DNA of 64,000 bases, from contig NZ_JBHUMO010000044.1 of the NCBI RefSeq assembly GCF_042685105.1, forward strand, positions 124,001-188,000, read 5' to 3'. Below the pieces are notes generated by a model. It saw nothing but the letters and a program-made list of their open reading frames with translations, did not search any database and was not told the DNA's origin. Numbering within the stretch: position 1 is the first letter of the stretch; the number at the start of each line of letters is the position of its first letter. Positions 8,292 to 17,172 of the stretch are shown piece after piece. This DNA comes from Enterococcus_G camelliae. GTDB taxonomy: Bacteria; Bacillota; Bacilli; Lactobacillales; Enterococcaceae. A program made the translations under genes and the position numbers.

Positions 8292-9587
8292 TTAATTCAT
8301 AAAGCCAGTATAATGACGTTTTAGCATTAATCCTTCAAGCTGTTTAGCAGCTTCCAAAGCAACACCTATTACAATTAACAAACTCGTTCCACCTAGTCCG
8401 ATGGATTGTGGTAAATTCCAAATCATTTGTGCAATGATTGGAACCAATGCAACTAGTCCCAAAAAGATAGAACCAACTGTACTCAATCGCATTAAAACTG
8501 CTGAAACATAGTCTTCCGTTCCTTTACCAGGTCGAACACTTGGAATATAACTTCCTTGTTTTTGCAAGTTTTCCGCCAATTTTTCTGGATTGACTTGAAC
8601 AAATGCATAGAAGAAAGTAAATGCTACAATCAAAATTGTATAAATTGTTGCACCAGGCACGGTATTGTAACTAAATATGGTTGTTATAACCGAATACCAA
8701 GATTCGTTTTGATAGGAACTTCCTAATGCTTGGATAATCGCACTCGGAGTTGTAATAAATGAACTAGCAAAAATGACAGGGATAACTCCAGCAGCATTTA
8801 CTTTTAATGGTAAGTAGCTACTTGTTGGAGCACCGGTAATTCTTTTGGTGTATTGAATAGGAATCTTACGTTCTGCTTGTTGGAAATATGTGACAAGCGT
8901 TACGATAACTAATACGGCAATGATCAAAATTGTTACAAAAATTCCAGATTTCCATAAGTCAGAAGAAGGGACATTCACAAAATAATCTTCATAGAGTTCC
9001 TTCACACTAACAGGTAATCTTGAAATAATGCCGGCAAAGATAATCATTGACACGCCATTTCCGATTCCTTTTTCAGTAATTTGTTCTCCTAACCATGTAA
9101 CGAACATCGTTCCTGCAGTTAAGATAATCCCAATTGTTACAAATGTTTTCCAGTTAGGATTGTTAACAAATCCATATTGGGTATAAAAGTTAAAGCCCGC
9201 TGTTAATGTCATTGATTGCAAAAATGCAAGCACTAAGGTTAGATACCGTGTTGCTTGATTGAGCTTTTTACGTCCCACTTCACCTTGCTTCGACCATTCC
9301 ACAAAACGAGGAACAATATCCATTTGCAACAATTGAACAATAATTGATGCAGTAATGTACGGGGAAACCCCCATCGAAAAAATGGAGAAGTTCTGCATGG
9401 CACTACCACTTACCAGGTTTAACATACCTAAAAATGGTAAATCTGCGATATCTTGAAGTCGATTTGCATTCACACCAGGCACAGTAACGTGCGCACCAAT
9501 ACGAAATACAAACAATATCAATACTGTAAATAGAATTCTTGAGCGAATATCTTTAACTTTAAAAGCATCCTTCAAAAGTTTAAGCAT
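8292..9587 (-). CDS. secY: preprotein translocase subunit SecY
   Basis: Central channel of the Sec translocon in the cytoplasmic membrane. Its 431 residues hold about ten hydrophobic helices. The N-terminus carries RSRILFTVLILFVFRIGAHV and the plug region, and the signature GIGNGVSMIIFAGI and cytoplasmic loop PGKGTEDYV are present. The ATG at 9587 overlaps the last base of the rplO stop codon, so the genes are likely translationally coupled. Confidence 0.97.
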   Translation of the reverse strand: MLKLLKDAFKVKDIRSRILFTVLILFVFRIGAHVTVPGVNANRLQDIADLPFLGMLNLVSGSAMQNFSIFSMGVSPYITASIIVQLLQMDIVPRFVEWSKQGEVGRKKLNQATRYLTLVLAFLQSMTLTAGFNFYTQYGFVNNPNWKTFVTIGIILTAGTMFVTWLGEQITEKGIGNGVSMIIFAGIISRLPVSVKELYEDYFVNVPSSDLWKSGIFVTILIIAVLVIVTLVTYFQQAERKIPIQYTKRITGAPTSSYLPLKVNAAGVIPVIFASSFITTPSAIIQALGSSYQNESWYSVITTIFSYNTVPGATIYTILIVAFTFFYAFVQVNPEKLAENLQKQGSYIPSVRPGKGTEDYVSAVLMRLSTVGSIFLGLVALVPIIAQMIWNLPQSIGLGGTSLLIVIGVALEAAKQLEGLMLKRHYTGFMN

Positions 9588-10027
9588 TAGATCACCTCAA
9601 TTGATCCACCAGCAGCTACGATGACTTCTTCTGCTGTTTTAGAGAATTTCGCAGCTTTTACCGTTAATTTTTTCGTTAACTCTCCGTTACCCAATACTTT
9701 AATTCCAGCTTTTTCATTTTTCACGATTCCAGCTTCAATTAAAGTAACTGGTGTAATTTCAGCTCCATCTTCAAAACGGTTTAAAAGTTCCACATTTACA
9801 ACTGCATATTCCTTGCGGTTAATATTTGTGAATCCACGTTTTGGTAAACGACGGAATAAAGGTGTTTGACCCCCTTCAAATCCTAAACGTACACCGCCAC
9901 CTGAACGTGCTTTTTGACCTTTTTGTCCACGCCCTGCTGTCTTACCATTACCAGATGATGTTCCACGTCCAACGCGATTACGCACTTGACGAGAGCCTTC
10001 TGCAGGTTTTAATTCATGAAGATTCAT
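9587..10027 (-). CDS. rplO: 50S ribosomal protein L15
   Basis: Large-subunit assembly protein of 146 residues. The Gly/Arg-rich N-terminus (NRVGRGTSSGNGKTAGRGQK) is followed by the globular domain and the C-terminal KAAKFSKTAEEVI. It is located between rpmD and secY in the spc cluster. Confidence 0.97.
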   Translation of the reverse strand: MNLHELKPAEGSRQVRNRVGRGTSSGNGKTAGRGQKGQKARSGGGVRLGFEGGQTPLFRRLPKRGFTNINRKEYAVVNVELLNRFEDGAEITPVTLIEAGIVKNEKAGIKVLGNGELTKKLTVKAAKFSKTAEEVIVAAGGSIEVI

Positions 10028-10064
10028 GGTTTGGCACCTCCTTAATCAAACTAAATCCAAATTT

Positions 10065-10244
10065 TTAAACTTCTTCTACGTCCACTAAGTGAGCGATTGT
10101 GTTGACCATACCTTTGATTGCATCATTGGCTGGTTTTACCACAGAACTGTCCACTTTACCAAGACCTAACGCTTTTACAGTTGCGCGTTGGTTTTGAGGA
10201 CGTCCAATAATACTGCGTTTTAATGTAATTCTTAATTCAGCCAT
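10065..10244 (-). CDS. rpmD: 50S ribosomal protein L30
   Basis: A 59-residue gene read directly: it starts MAELRITLKRSIIGRPQNQR and ends AHLVDVEEV. The ATG at 10244 follows AAGGAGG. This is the short bacterial L30, located between rpsE and rplO as expected. Confidence 0.95.
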   Translation of the reverse strand: MAELRITLKRSIIGRPQNQRATVKALGLGKVDSSVVKPANDAIKGMVNTIAHLVDVEEV

Positions 10245-10258
10245 TATAGTTGTCCTCC

Positions 10259-10759
10259 TTACCCGATAATTTCTTCAACTGATTTGCCGCGAAGTGAAGC
10301 TACTTCTTCAGCACGTTTTAATTGTTTTAGACCGTCAACAGTTGCGCGAACAACGTTAATTGGTGTGTTTGAACCTAATGATTTAGATGTGATATCAGAT
10401 ACCCCAGCTAATTCCAATACGGCACGAACTGGTCCACCAGCAGCTACCCCAGAACCTTCTACAGCAGGTTTCATTAAGATACGTCCACCGCCAAATACAC
10501 CGATTACTTCGTGAGGGATTGTAGAACCAACCATTGGCACTTCTACTAGGTTTTTCTTAGCATCTTCAACAGCTTTACGGATTGCTTCTGGTACTTCTTG
10601 TGCTTTACCAGTACCGAAACCAACGTGTCCATTTTTATCGCCAACAACGACTAAAGCTGCGAAACGTAAACGACGTCCACCTTTTACAACTTTTGTAACA
10701 CGGTTAATCGCAACGACGCGGTCTTCTAATTCCAAGTGTTTTGGATCAATATAAACCAT
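10259..10759 (-). CDS. rpsE: 30S ribosomal protein S5
   Basis: Small-subunit protein at the mRNA entry channel involved in decoding fidelity. At 166 residues it has an N-terminal double-stranded-RNA-binding fold with KVVKGGRRLRFAALVVVGD and the C-terminal domain with GVSDITSKSLGSNTPINVVRA. The KGGRR loop, where spectinomycin-resistance changes occur in the family, appears intact. Confidence 0.97.
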   Translation of the reverse strand: MVYIDPKHLELEDRVVAINRVTKVVKGGRRLRFAALVVVGDKNGHVGFGTGKAQEVPEAIRKAVEDAKKNLVEVPMVGSTIPHEVIGVFGGGRILMKPAVEGSGVAAGGPVRAVLELAGVSDITSKSLGSNTPINVVRATVDGLKQLKRAEEVASLRGKSVEEIIG

Positions 10760-10779
10760 GAATGGTGTTCCTCCTTCTC

Positions 10780-11136
10780 CTAAAATTCTAGTCCATTTTC
10801 GCGTGCGGCTTCAGCTAAAGCTGCTACACGGCCATGGTAAAGGTATCCACCACGGTCAAAGACTACTACTTTAATACCTTTTTCTGTTGCACGTTCTGCG
10901 ATTAATTTACCGACAGCTTGTGCTTGTTCTGATTTGTTTCCACCTGAAATTTCTTTATCTAAGGCAGAGGCACTTGCTAGCGTCACACCCGCTACGTCAT
11001 CAATAATTTGAGCGTAGATGTTTTTGTTAGAACGGAAAATGTTCAAGCGTGGGCACTCAGCAGTACCAGAGATTTTGTTACGGACGCGACGATGTCTTTT
11101 TTGACGTGTCTTATTCTTATCTGGTTTTGAAATCAC
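10780..11136 (-). CDS. rplR: 50S ribosomal protein L18
   Basis: 5S rRNA-binding protein of the central protuberance. Two in-frame GTG codons exist, at 11145 and 11136. The upstream one is buried in the ribosome binding site AAAGAGGTG, while the second has proper six-base spacing and yields the family-typical 118 residues beginning (M)ISKPDKNKTRQKRH. The C-terminus DRGGYLYHGRVAALAEAARE is conserved. Confidence 0.95.
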   Translation of the reverse strand: MISKPDKNKTRQKRHRRVRNKISGTAECPRLNIFRSNKNIYAQIIDDVAGVTLASASALDKEISGGNKSEQAQAVGKLIAERATEKGIKVVVFDRGGYLYHGRVAALAEAARENGLEF

Positions 11137-11193
11137 AATTGTCACCTCTTTAATTTTTTTTATGCAATTTTGGCTAAATAATCGTAACGACGA

Positions 11194-11730
11194 TTATTTA
11201 CCAGTTTTACCTTCTTTACGACGAACAAATTCACCAACATAGCGAATTCCTTTGCCTTTATATGGTTCTGGCGGACGTACACCACGGATGTTCGCTGCTA
11301 ATTCACCAACTGCTTCTTTGCTAATTCCTTTAACAATGACAGATGTGTTCGCAGGTACTTCAATGGTAATACCTTCTGGAGCAACGATTTCAACTTGGTG
11401 TGAATAACCTACGCTTAATACAAGTTTTGATCCTTGTAATTGAGCACGGTACCCAACCCCAATTAATTCTAAAGCTTTTTGGAAGCCTTCGCTAACACCA
11501 ACAACCATATTGTTGAAGTTCGCACGAGTTGTTCCATGGATTGTTTTCATTTCTTTGCTGTCATCAGGACGAGTGAATGTTACTTCATTTCCTTCGATAT
11601 TCATTTGGATATCTTCAGAGAATGTACGTGTTAATTCACCTTTAGGTCCTTTAACTGTAATGTCACTTCCGTTTTGTTTTACTTCAACACCAGCAGGAAG
11701 GACAACAATTTTATTACCGATACGACTCAC
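11194..11730 (-). CDS. rplF: 50S ribosomal protein L6
   Basis: Large-subunit protein near the sarcin-ricin loop with two repeated alpha/beta domains in 178 residues. It shows MSRIGNKIVVLPAGVEV at the start and the RNA-binding signature PEPYKGKGIRY near the end. It lies between rpsH and rplR. Confidence 0.97.
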   Translation of the reverse strand: MSRIGNKIVVLPAGVEVKQNGSDITVKGPKGELTRTFSEDIQMNIEGNEVTFTRPDDSKEMKTIHGTTRANFNNMVVGVSEGFQKALELIGVGYRAQLQGSKLVLSVGYSHQVEIVAPEGITIEVPANTSVIVKGISKEAVGELAANIRGVRPPEPYKGKGIRYVGEFVRRKEGKTGK

Positions 11731-11761
11731 TTAGAGACACCTCCTTGTGTAATTTATTTGA

Positions 11762-12160
11762 TTACCATACATAAGCGACAACTTCGCCGCCAATATTTTT
11801 AGCTCGTGCTTCTTTGTCAGTGATTACACCTTCAGAAGTTGAGATAATTGCAATTCCTAAACCGTTTAAAACTTTTGGTACTTCGTCAGATTTTACGTAA
11901 GCACGTAAGCCAGGTTTAGAGATGCGTTTCAAGTTAGTGATAACACGTTCACCATTTTTTCCATATTTCAAGAAGACACGGATCACGCCTTGTTTGTCAT
12001 CTTCGATATATTCAACATCGCGAACGAAACCTTCATTTTTTAAGATTTCTGCAATATCACGTTTGATTTTTGAAGCAGGTACTTCTAAAACTTCGTGTTT
12101 CACCATATTGGCATTACGAATTCGAGTTAGAAAATCTGCAATTGGATCTGTCATGACCAT
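11762..12160 (-). CDS. rpsH: 30S ribosomal protein S8
   Basis: 16S rRNA central-domain binding protein, 132 residues. The start MVMTDPIADFLTRIRNA matches the usual Bacilli form. The alternative ATG two codons on is less well spaced from AAAGGAGG. The C-terminus ISTSEGVITDKEARAK...GGEVVAYVW is the family signature. Confidence 0.97.
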   Translation of the reverse strand: MVMTDPIADFLTRIRNANMVKHEVLEVPASKIKRDIAEILKNEGFVRDVEYIEDDKQGVIRVFLKYGKNGERVITNLKRISKPGLRAYVKSDEVPKVLNGLGIAIISTSEGVITDKEARAKNIGGEVVAYVW

Positions 12161-12195
12161 TAGATGATTTACCTCCTTTATGCGAGTTTACTTGT

Positions 12196-12381
12196 TTACC
12201 AGCTAGCTTTCTTCACGCCGGGAATTTGACCTTTGTAGGCAAGTTCGCGGAAGCAAATACGGCAAAGTTTAAATTTACGATAAACTGAATGTGGACGTCC
12301 ACAACGTTCACAGCGAGTATACTCTTGAGTTGAGTGTTTTGCTGGACGTTTGTTTTTAGCAATCATTGATTTTTTAGCCAC
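12196..12381 (-). CDS. rpsN: 30S ribosomal protein S14 type Z (zinc ribbon)
   Basis: Short 61-residue S14 with four zinc-binding cysteines in CERCGRPHSVYRKFKLCRIC. This is the zinc form; many Firmicutes also carry a longer zinc-free paralogue elsewhere, induced in zinc limitation. It lies between rplE and rpsH. Confidence 0.96.
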   Translation of the reverse strand: MAKKSMIAKNKRPAKHSTQEYTRCERCGRPHSVYRKFKLCRICFRELAYKGQIPGVKKASW

Positions 12382-12399
12382 GTAGTTCGCCTCCTTTTT

Positions 12400-12939
12400 T
12401 TATTTTTGGAATGGCATGCCTAATTGCGTTAACAACTCACGAGATTCTTCATCTGTGTTTGCTGTCGTTACAATAACGATATCCATCCCACGTACTTTAT
12501 CTACCAAATCATAATCTACTTCTGGGAAGATTAATTGTTCTTTCACACCTAACGTATAGTTTCCACGTCCGTCAAATGCTTTTTTGCTCACACCATGGAA
12601 GTCACGTACACGTGGTAGAGATACAGAGACTAATTTATCTAAGAATTCATACATTCTTTCGCCACGTAGCGTTACTTTTGCTCCAATAGGCATTCCTTCA
12701 CGTAAACGGAATCCAGCGATTGATTTTTTTGCTTTCGTAATTAAAGGTTTTTGACCTGAAATTAATTGTAATTCTTCTACTGCTTTATCTAAATTCTTTG
12801 CGTTTGATACTGCATCACCCACACCCATGTTGATAACAATTTTATCAACTTTTGGTGCTTCCATGATTGAGCTATATTCAAACTTTTCCATCAATGATGG
12901 AACCACTTCACTCGTATATTTTTCTTTAAGGCGGTTCAT
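12400..12939 (-). CDS. rplE: 50S ribosomal protein L5
   Basis: Central protuberance protein that binds 5S rRNA and contacts P-site tRNA. The 179 residues include KIVINMGVGDAVSNAK, the signature LREGMPIGAKVTLRG, and the C-terminal DIVIVTTANTDEESRELL. Confidence 0.97.
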   Translation of the reverse strand: MNRLKEKYTSEVVPSLMEKFEYSSIMEAPKVDKIVINMGVGDAVSNAKNLDKAVEELQLISGQKPLITKAKKSIAGFRLREGMPIGAKVTLRGERMYEFLDKLVSVSLPRVRDFHGVSKKAFDGRGNYTLGVKEQLIFPEVDYDLVDKVRGMDIVIVTTANTDEESRELLTQLGMPFQK

Positions 12940-12967
12940 TTAGTAAGCTCCTCCTTCCTTCGTTTGA

Positions 12968-13279
12968 TTATTTATCTAGAACTTCACCGGTTTTTTTAGA
13001 AACGCGGACTTTTTTACCGTCGACTTCTTTGTAGCCCACACGTGTAGCTTCACCGTTTGAAGGATCAATAACCATCACGTTAGAAACATGAATTGGTGCT
13101 TCGACTTCAACGATTCCACCTTGAGGAGCAGCTTGAGAAGGTTTTTGGTGTTTTTTCATAACATTTACACCTTCAACAACGACTTTATCTTTTTTCGGAA
13201 ACGCTGCTAATACAACGCCTTCTTTGTTTTTGTCTTTTCCAGTGATAACTTTAACTTTATCGCCTTTTTTAACAAACAT
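12968..13279 (-). CDS. rplX: 50S ribosomal protein L24
   Basis: Assembly-initiating protein of the large subunit, 103 residues. An N-terminal KOW motif (KKGDKVKVITGKDKNKEG) is followed by NVMKKHQKPSQ. It lies between rplN and rplE. Confidence 0.96.
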   Translation of the reverse strand: MFVKKGDKVKVITGKDKNKEGVVLAAFPKKDKVVVEGVNVMKKHQKPSQAAPQGGIVEVEAPIHVSNVMVIDPSNGEATRVGYKEVDGKKVRVSKKTGEVLDK

Positions 13280-13313
13280 TACTGTTTCGCACCTCCTTTA
13301 GAATAAGTGACAA

Positions 13314-13682
13314 TTATAGAACTTCTGGTGCTAGTGAAACGATCTTCATAAAGTTGTTTTCGCGTAGTTCACGAGCAACTGGGCCAAAGATACGTGTTCC
13401 ACGTGGGCTCTTATCGTCACGGATAATTACCGCAGCATTTTCATCAAATTTAATGTAAGAACCGTCTGCACGACGAGCGCCTGTTTTTGTACGAACGATA
13501 ACGGCTTTAACAACGTCGCCTTTTTTGACAACCCCGCCTGGCGTTGCTTGTTTAACCGAAGCAACAATGATGTCTCCAATGTTCGCAGTTTTGCGACCTG
13601 AACCACCAAGGACTTTGATTGTCAAGATTTCGCGAGCGCCTGAATTGTCAGCAACTTTTAAACGACTTTCTTGTTGGATCAC
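13314..13682 (-). CDS. rplN: 50S ribosomal protein L14
   Basis: Interface protein of the large subunit, 122 residues, starting MIQQESRLKVADNSGARE with the signature GVVKKGDVVKAVIVRT and the tail FMKIVSLAPEVL. It lies between rpsQ and rplX. Confidence 0.97.
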   Translation of the reverse strand: MIQQESRLKVADNSGAREILTIKVLGGSGRKTANIGDIIVASVKQATPGGVVKKGDVVKAVIVRTKTGARRADGSYIKFDENAAVIIRDDKSPRGTRIFGPVARELRENNFMKIVSLAPEVL

Positions 13683-13741
13683 GATGTGTATCCTCCTTTC
13701 AGATTTTGCAAATTCAATCTATATAGGAAAATCTCGTATGA

Positions 13742-14008
13742 TTAAATAATCACTGCTTTTTCAACAATCTCTACTAGACGGAAACGTTTCGTAGCTGATA
13801 ATGGACGAGTTTCCATAATTTTCACGATATCGCCAACTTTTGCTTCGTTGTTTTCATCGTGTGCTTTGTATTTCTTAGAATAGTTCATACGTTTACCGTA
13901 GATTGGGTGATTTTTCTTTGTTTCAACCACAACTGTGATAGTTTTATCCATTTTGTCGGATACCACACGACCTTGATAAACTTTGCGTTGGTTTCTTTCT
14001 TCAGTCAT
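13742..14008 (-). CDS. rpsQ: 30S ribosomal protein S17
   Basis: OB-fold primary 16S rRNA binder of 88 residues. MTEERNQRKVYQGRVVSDKM and KKYKAHDENNEAKVGDIV are family features. It lies between rpmC and rplN. Confidence 0.97.
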   Translation of the reverse strand: MTEERNQRKVYQGRVVSDKMDKTITVVVETKKNHPIYGKRMNYSKKYKAHDENNEAKVGDIVKIMETRPLSATKRFRLVEIVEKAVII

Positions 14009-14033
14009 ACGTTAAATGGGCCTCCTTCCAAAA

Positions 14034-14222
14034 TTAGTTAGCTTGTTGACGCAACACTGTTTTAATGCGTGCAATCGATTTACGAACTTCTTTAATACGT
14101 GCAGTGTTTTCTAATTGACCTGTAGCTAATTGGAATCTCAAGTTAAACAATTCTTCTTTTAATTGTTTTTCTTGTTCTAGCATTTCGGCAGTGGTTAATT
14201 CTCTGATTTCTTTAACCTTCAT
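14034..14222 (-). CDS. rpmC: 50S ribosomal protein L29
   Basis: Two-helix protein near the peptide exit, 62 residues beginning MKVKEIRELTTAEM. The ATG at 14222 is chosen over one eight codons upstream because it fits the family start and follows GGTGGTG. It overlaps the rplP stop by 11 bases, suggesting coupled translation. Confidence 0.95.
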   Translation of the reverse strand: MKVKEIRELTTAEMLEQEKQLKEELFNLRFQLATGQLENTARIKEVRKSIARIKTVLRQQAN

Positions 14223-14646
14223 TCGATTCACCACCCATTTCTTCACGTTTTACGATTTTCGTTTTCATTGGTAATTTATGTGAAGCAAGACGTAATGCTT
14301 CGCGAGCTACTTCTTCTGGTACACCAGCAATTTCAAACATGATTTTTCCACGTTTTACTGGAGATACCCAACCTTCAGGAGCCCCTTTACCTGAACCCAT
14401 ACGTACCCCAATCGCTTTGGCAGTATAAGATTTATGAGGGAAAATTTTGATCCATACTTTCCCACCACGTTTCATGTAACGAGTCATGGCAATACGTGCT
14501 GCTTCGATTTGACGGTTTGTTAACCAATGTGATTCTACAGCTTGTAAGCCATATTCACCAAAAGCAACTTCTTTTCCACCTTTCGCTTCTCCACGCATTT
14601 TTCCACGGAATTCACGACGGTGTTTTACACGTTTAGGTACTAACAT
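14212..14646 (-). CDS. rplP: 50S ribosomal protein L16
   Basis: Large-subunit protein near the A-site tRNA elbow, 144 residues. MLVPKRVKHRREFRGKMRG at the start and RMGSGKGAPEGWVSPVKRGK in the middle are diagnostic. Its stop lies inside the first codons of rpmC. Confidence 0.97.
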   Translation of the reverse strand: MLVPKRVKHRREFRGKMRGEAKGGKEVAFGEYGLQAVESHWLTNRQIEAARIAMTRYMKRGGKVWIKIFPHKSYTAKAIGVRMGSGKGAPEGWVSPVKRGKIMFEIAGVPEEVAREALRLASHKLPMKTKIVKREEMGGESNEG

Positions 14647-14648
14647 GC

Positions 14649-15305
14649 TTATTTCCCCCCTTTCTCAGTGTTCTTTTTAGCTGGAAGAATTTCTCCACGA
14701 TAGATCCACACTTTAACTCCTAGTTTTCCGTATGTTGTATCTGCTTCTTCCCATGCGTAATCAATGTCCGCACGTAATGTGTGTAATGGAACTGTTCCTT
14801 CAGAGTATCCTTCGCTACGAGCGATATCCGCACCGTTTAAACGACCTGATACTTGAGTTTTAATTCCTTGAGCGCCTGCACGCATTGAGCGTTGGATTGC
14901 TTGTTTTTGTGCACGACGGAAAGCCACACGACCTTCTAATTGACGGGCAATGCCTTCGCCAACTAATTTTGCATCTAAATCTGGTTTTTTGATTTCTACA
15001 ATGTTAATGTTTACTTTTTTACCAGTTAATTTATTTAATTCTTTTCTTAGGTTTTCGACTTCAGATCCGCCTTTACCGATAACCATACCTGGTCTAGCTG
15101 TGTGAATTGATACGTTCACGCGATTTGCAGCGCGTTCGATTTCAACTGTTGACACAGCGGCATCAGCAAGTTTAGATGCGATGAATTTACGAATTCTTAA
15201 ATCTTCGTGTAGAAAATCAGCATACTCTTTTTCAGCATACCATTTTGCATCCCAGTCACGGATAATGCCTACACGCATTCCAATTGGATGTACTTTTTGA
15301 CCCAC
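14649..15305 (-). CDS. rpsC: 30S ribosomal protein S3
   Basis: Small-subunit head protein at the mRNA entry pore. The 218 residues include an N-terminal KH domain (about 40-110, with GMVIGKGGSEVENLRKEL) and the C-terminal domain with GRLNGADIARSEGYSEG. It ends two bases before rplP begins. Confidence 0.97.
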   Translation of the reverse strand: MGQKVHPIGMRVGIIRDWDAKWYAEKEYADFLHEDLRIRKFIASKLADAAVSTVEIERAANRVNVSIHTARPGMVIGKGGSEVENLRKELNKLTGKKVNINIVEIKKPDLDAKLVGEGIARQLEGRVAFRRAQKQAIQRSMRAGAQGIKTQVSGRLNGADIARSEGYSEGTVPLHTLRADIDYAWEEADTTYGKLGVKVWIYRGEILPAKKNTEKGGK

Positions 15306-15318
15306 TGAATGTCCCTCC

Positions 15319-15666
15319 TTATTTTTCTGATACGACTACGGTGATGTGACTTGTCCGTTTATTGATTGGTGATGCTGATCCTTTGGCACGTGGACGGAAA
15401 CGTTTCATTGTTGGTCCTTCGTTAACAAACGCTTCTGATACTACCAAGTTTTCAACGTCTAAATCAAAGTTGTTTTCCGCATTCGCAATAGCTGACATTA
15501 GGACTTTTTCAATTACCCCTGCAGCTTTGTTCGGCGTGAACTTTAAGATTGCAATTGCTTCAGCAACATTTTTCCCTCTGATTAAATCGATCACAATACG
15601 TGATTTGCGAGGAGAAACGCGAACTGTTTTTGCAGTTGCTTTAGCTGACGTAATTTGTTCTGCCAT
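15319..15666 (-). CDS. rplV: 50S ribosomal protein L22
   Basis: Exit-tunnel protein of 115 residues. Its beta-hairpin reaches into the tunnel and includes the stretch MKRFRPRAKGSASPINKR, which looks like the wild-type form (the place where family macrolide-resistance changes occur). It lies between rpsS and rpsC. Confidence 0.97.
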   Translation of the reverse strand: MAEQITSAKATAKTVRVSPRKSRIVIDLIRGKNVAEAIAILKFTPNKAAGVIEKVLMSAIANAENNFDLDVENLVVSEAFVNEGPTMKRFRPRAKGSASPINKRTSHITVVVSEK

Positions 15667-15686
15667 TCTTATATCCTCCCCTCAAA

Positions 15687-15965
15687 TTAACGTTTTGTTT
15701 TCTTATCATCACTTGCGTGACCACGATAAGTTCTTGTTGGTGCAAATTCACCTAGTTTATGTCCTACCATGTCTTCTTGGATGTAAACTGGTACATGTTT
15801 ACGTCCATCATAGACAGCAATTGTAAATCCAACAAAGCTTGGGAAGATTGTTGAACGACGTGACCAAGTTTTGATTACTTTTTTCTTTTCAGCACCTTGT
15901 TGTGCGTCGACCTTTTTCATCAAATGATCATCGACAAAAGGTCCTTTCTTTAAACTACGACCCAT
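15687..15965 (-). CDS. rpsS: 30S ribosomal protein S19
   Basis: Head protein forming a complex with S13, 92 residues. MGRSLKKGPFVDDHLMKKV at the start and GHKLGEFAPTRTYRGH near the end are the family signatures. Confidence 0.97.
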   Translation of the reverse strand: MGRSLKKGPFVDDHLMKKVDAQQGAEKKKVIKTWSRRSTIFPSFVGFTIAVYDGRKHVPVYIQEDMVGHKLGEFAPTRTYRGHASDDKKTKR

Positions 15966-16007
15966 GGTGAACCTCCTCTCAAAATGTGCGACACATGGTC
16001 AAAGAAA

Positions 16008-16841
16008 TTATTTTGCATTACGACGACGAACGATAAGTTTGTCTGATTTTGCTTTTTTATTACGTGTTTTGTATCCAAGAGCTGGTTGACCCCAAGGAGA
16101 AACTGGTGCTTTACGTCCGATTGGAGCTTTACCTTCACCACCACCGTGTGGGTGATCATTAGGGTTCATTACGCTACCACGAACAGTTGGGCGTTTGCGC
16201 ATCCAACGAGAGCGACCTGCTTTACCGATGTTAATCAATTCATGTTGTTCATTACCTACAGCTCCAATTGTCGCACGGCAAGTAGCCAAAATCATACGAA
16301 CTTCGCCTGAATTTAAACGAATTAAAACGTATTTGCCTTCTTTACCTAACACTTGTGCACTTGTACCAGCAGAACGAATTAATTGTCCGCCCTTGCCTGG
16401 TTTCATTTCGATATTGTGAACAACGGTACCAACTGGAATATTTGCCAATGGTAATGCGTTACCTACTTTAATATCTGCTTCAGGTCCAGAAACGACTGTC
16501 ACGCCAACTTCTAATCCTTTTGGTGCTAAAATGTATGCTTTTACTCCATCTTCGTAATGTACTAATGCAATATTAGCAGAACGGTTTGGATCATACTCAA
16601 TTGTTTTTACTGTAGCAACAACGTTATCTTTATTACGTTTAAAATCAACTAAACGGTATTGACGTTTGTGACCGCCGCCTTGATGGCGAACTGTAATACG
16701 TCCGTTGTTGTTACGACCGGCATTATTTTTCAATGGTGCCAACAATGTTTTTTCTGGTGTCGAAGTAGTGATTTCCGCGAAATCAGAACTTGTCATATTG
16801 CGGCGACCATTTGAGGTAGGTTTGTACTTTTTAATAGCCAC
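16008..16841 (-). CDS. rplB: 50S ribosomal protein L2
   Basis: Largest primary rRNA-binding protein of the 50S, needed for peptidyl transferase assembly. The 277 residues include GRITVRHQGGGHKRQYR, and the conserved peptidyl-transferase-side histidine is within MNPNDHPHGGGEGKAPIGR. It lies between rplW and rpsS. Confidence 0.98.
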   Translation of the reverse strand: MAIKKYKPTSNGRRNMTSSDFAEITTSTPEKTLLAPLKNNAGRNNNGRITVRHQGGGHKRQYRLVDFKRNKDNVVATVKTIEYDPNRSANIALVHYEDGVKAYILAPKGLEVGVTVVSGPEADIKVGNALPLANIPVGTVVHNIEMKPGKGGQLIRSAGTSAQVLGKEGKYVLIRLNSGEVRMILATCRATIGAVGNEQHELINIGKAGRSRWMRKRPTVRGSVMNPNDHPHGGGEGKAPIGRKAPVSPWGQPALGYKTRNKKAKSDKLIVRRRNAK

Positions 16842-16884
16842 GTCTTTTTTCCCTCCTGTTAATTTTTTTTAGAATGAACTCTGC

Positions 16885-17172
16885 TTATTCAGCAGCAAAT
16901 AATTCAATTTCTTTTGAAGCTTCTGTTAATGTTACAACCGCCTTGCGGCGTTTTTTCGTGTACCCTACATATTTACCCATACGTTTAAATTTCGGACGTA
17001 CGTTGATGATGTTTACGTTTTTCACTTCAACACCAAAAGCTGCTTCTACAGCTTGTTTCACCAAAGTCTTGTTTGCGCGAGTGTCTACTTCGAATGTGTA
17101 TTTCTTTTCGTCCATCGCCAACATTGATTTTTCAGTGATGACTGGTTTTTTGATAACATCTAGTAAATTCAT
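16885..17172 (-). CDS. rplW: 50S ribosomal protein L23
   Basis: Exit-site docking protein for trigger factor and SRP, 95 residues, starting MNLLDVIKKPVITEKS. Its ATG overlaps the last base of the rplD stop, so the genes are closely coupled. Confidence 0.97.
   Translation of the reverse strand: MNLLDVIKKPVITEKSMLAMDEKKYTFEVDTRANKTLVKQAVEAAFGVEVKNVNIINVRPKFKRMGKYVGYTKKRRKAVVTLTEASKEIELFAAE

Noticed and set aside
13427..13609. ORFs antisense to or frame-shifted in ribosomal genes
   Set aside because: Low-complexity shadows of highly expressed, codon-biased genes; no ribosome binding sites and no recognisable domains.
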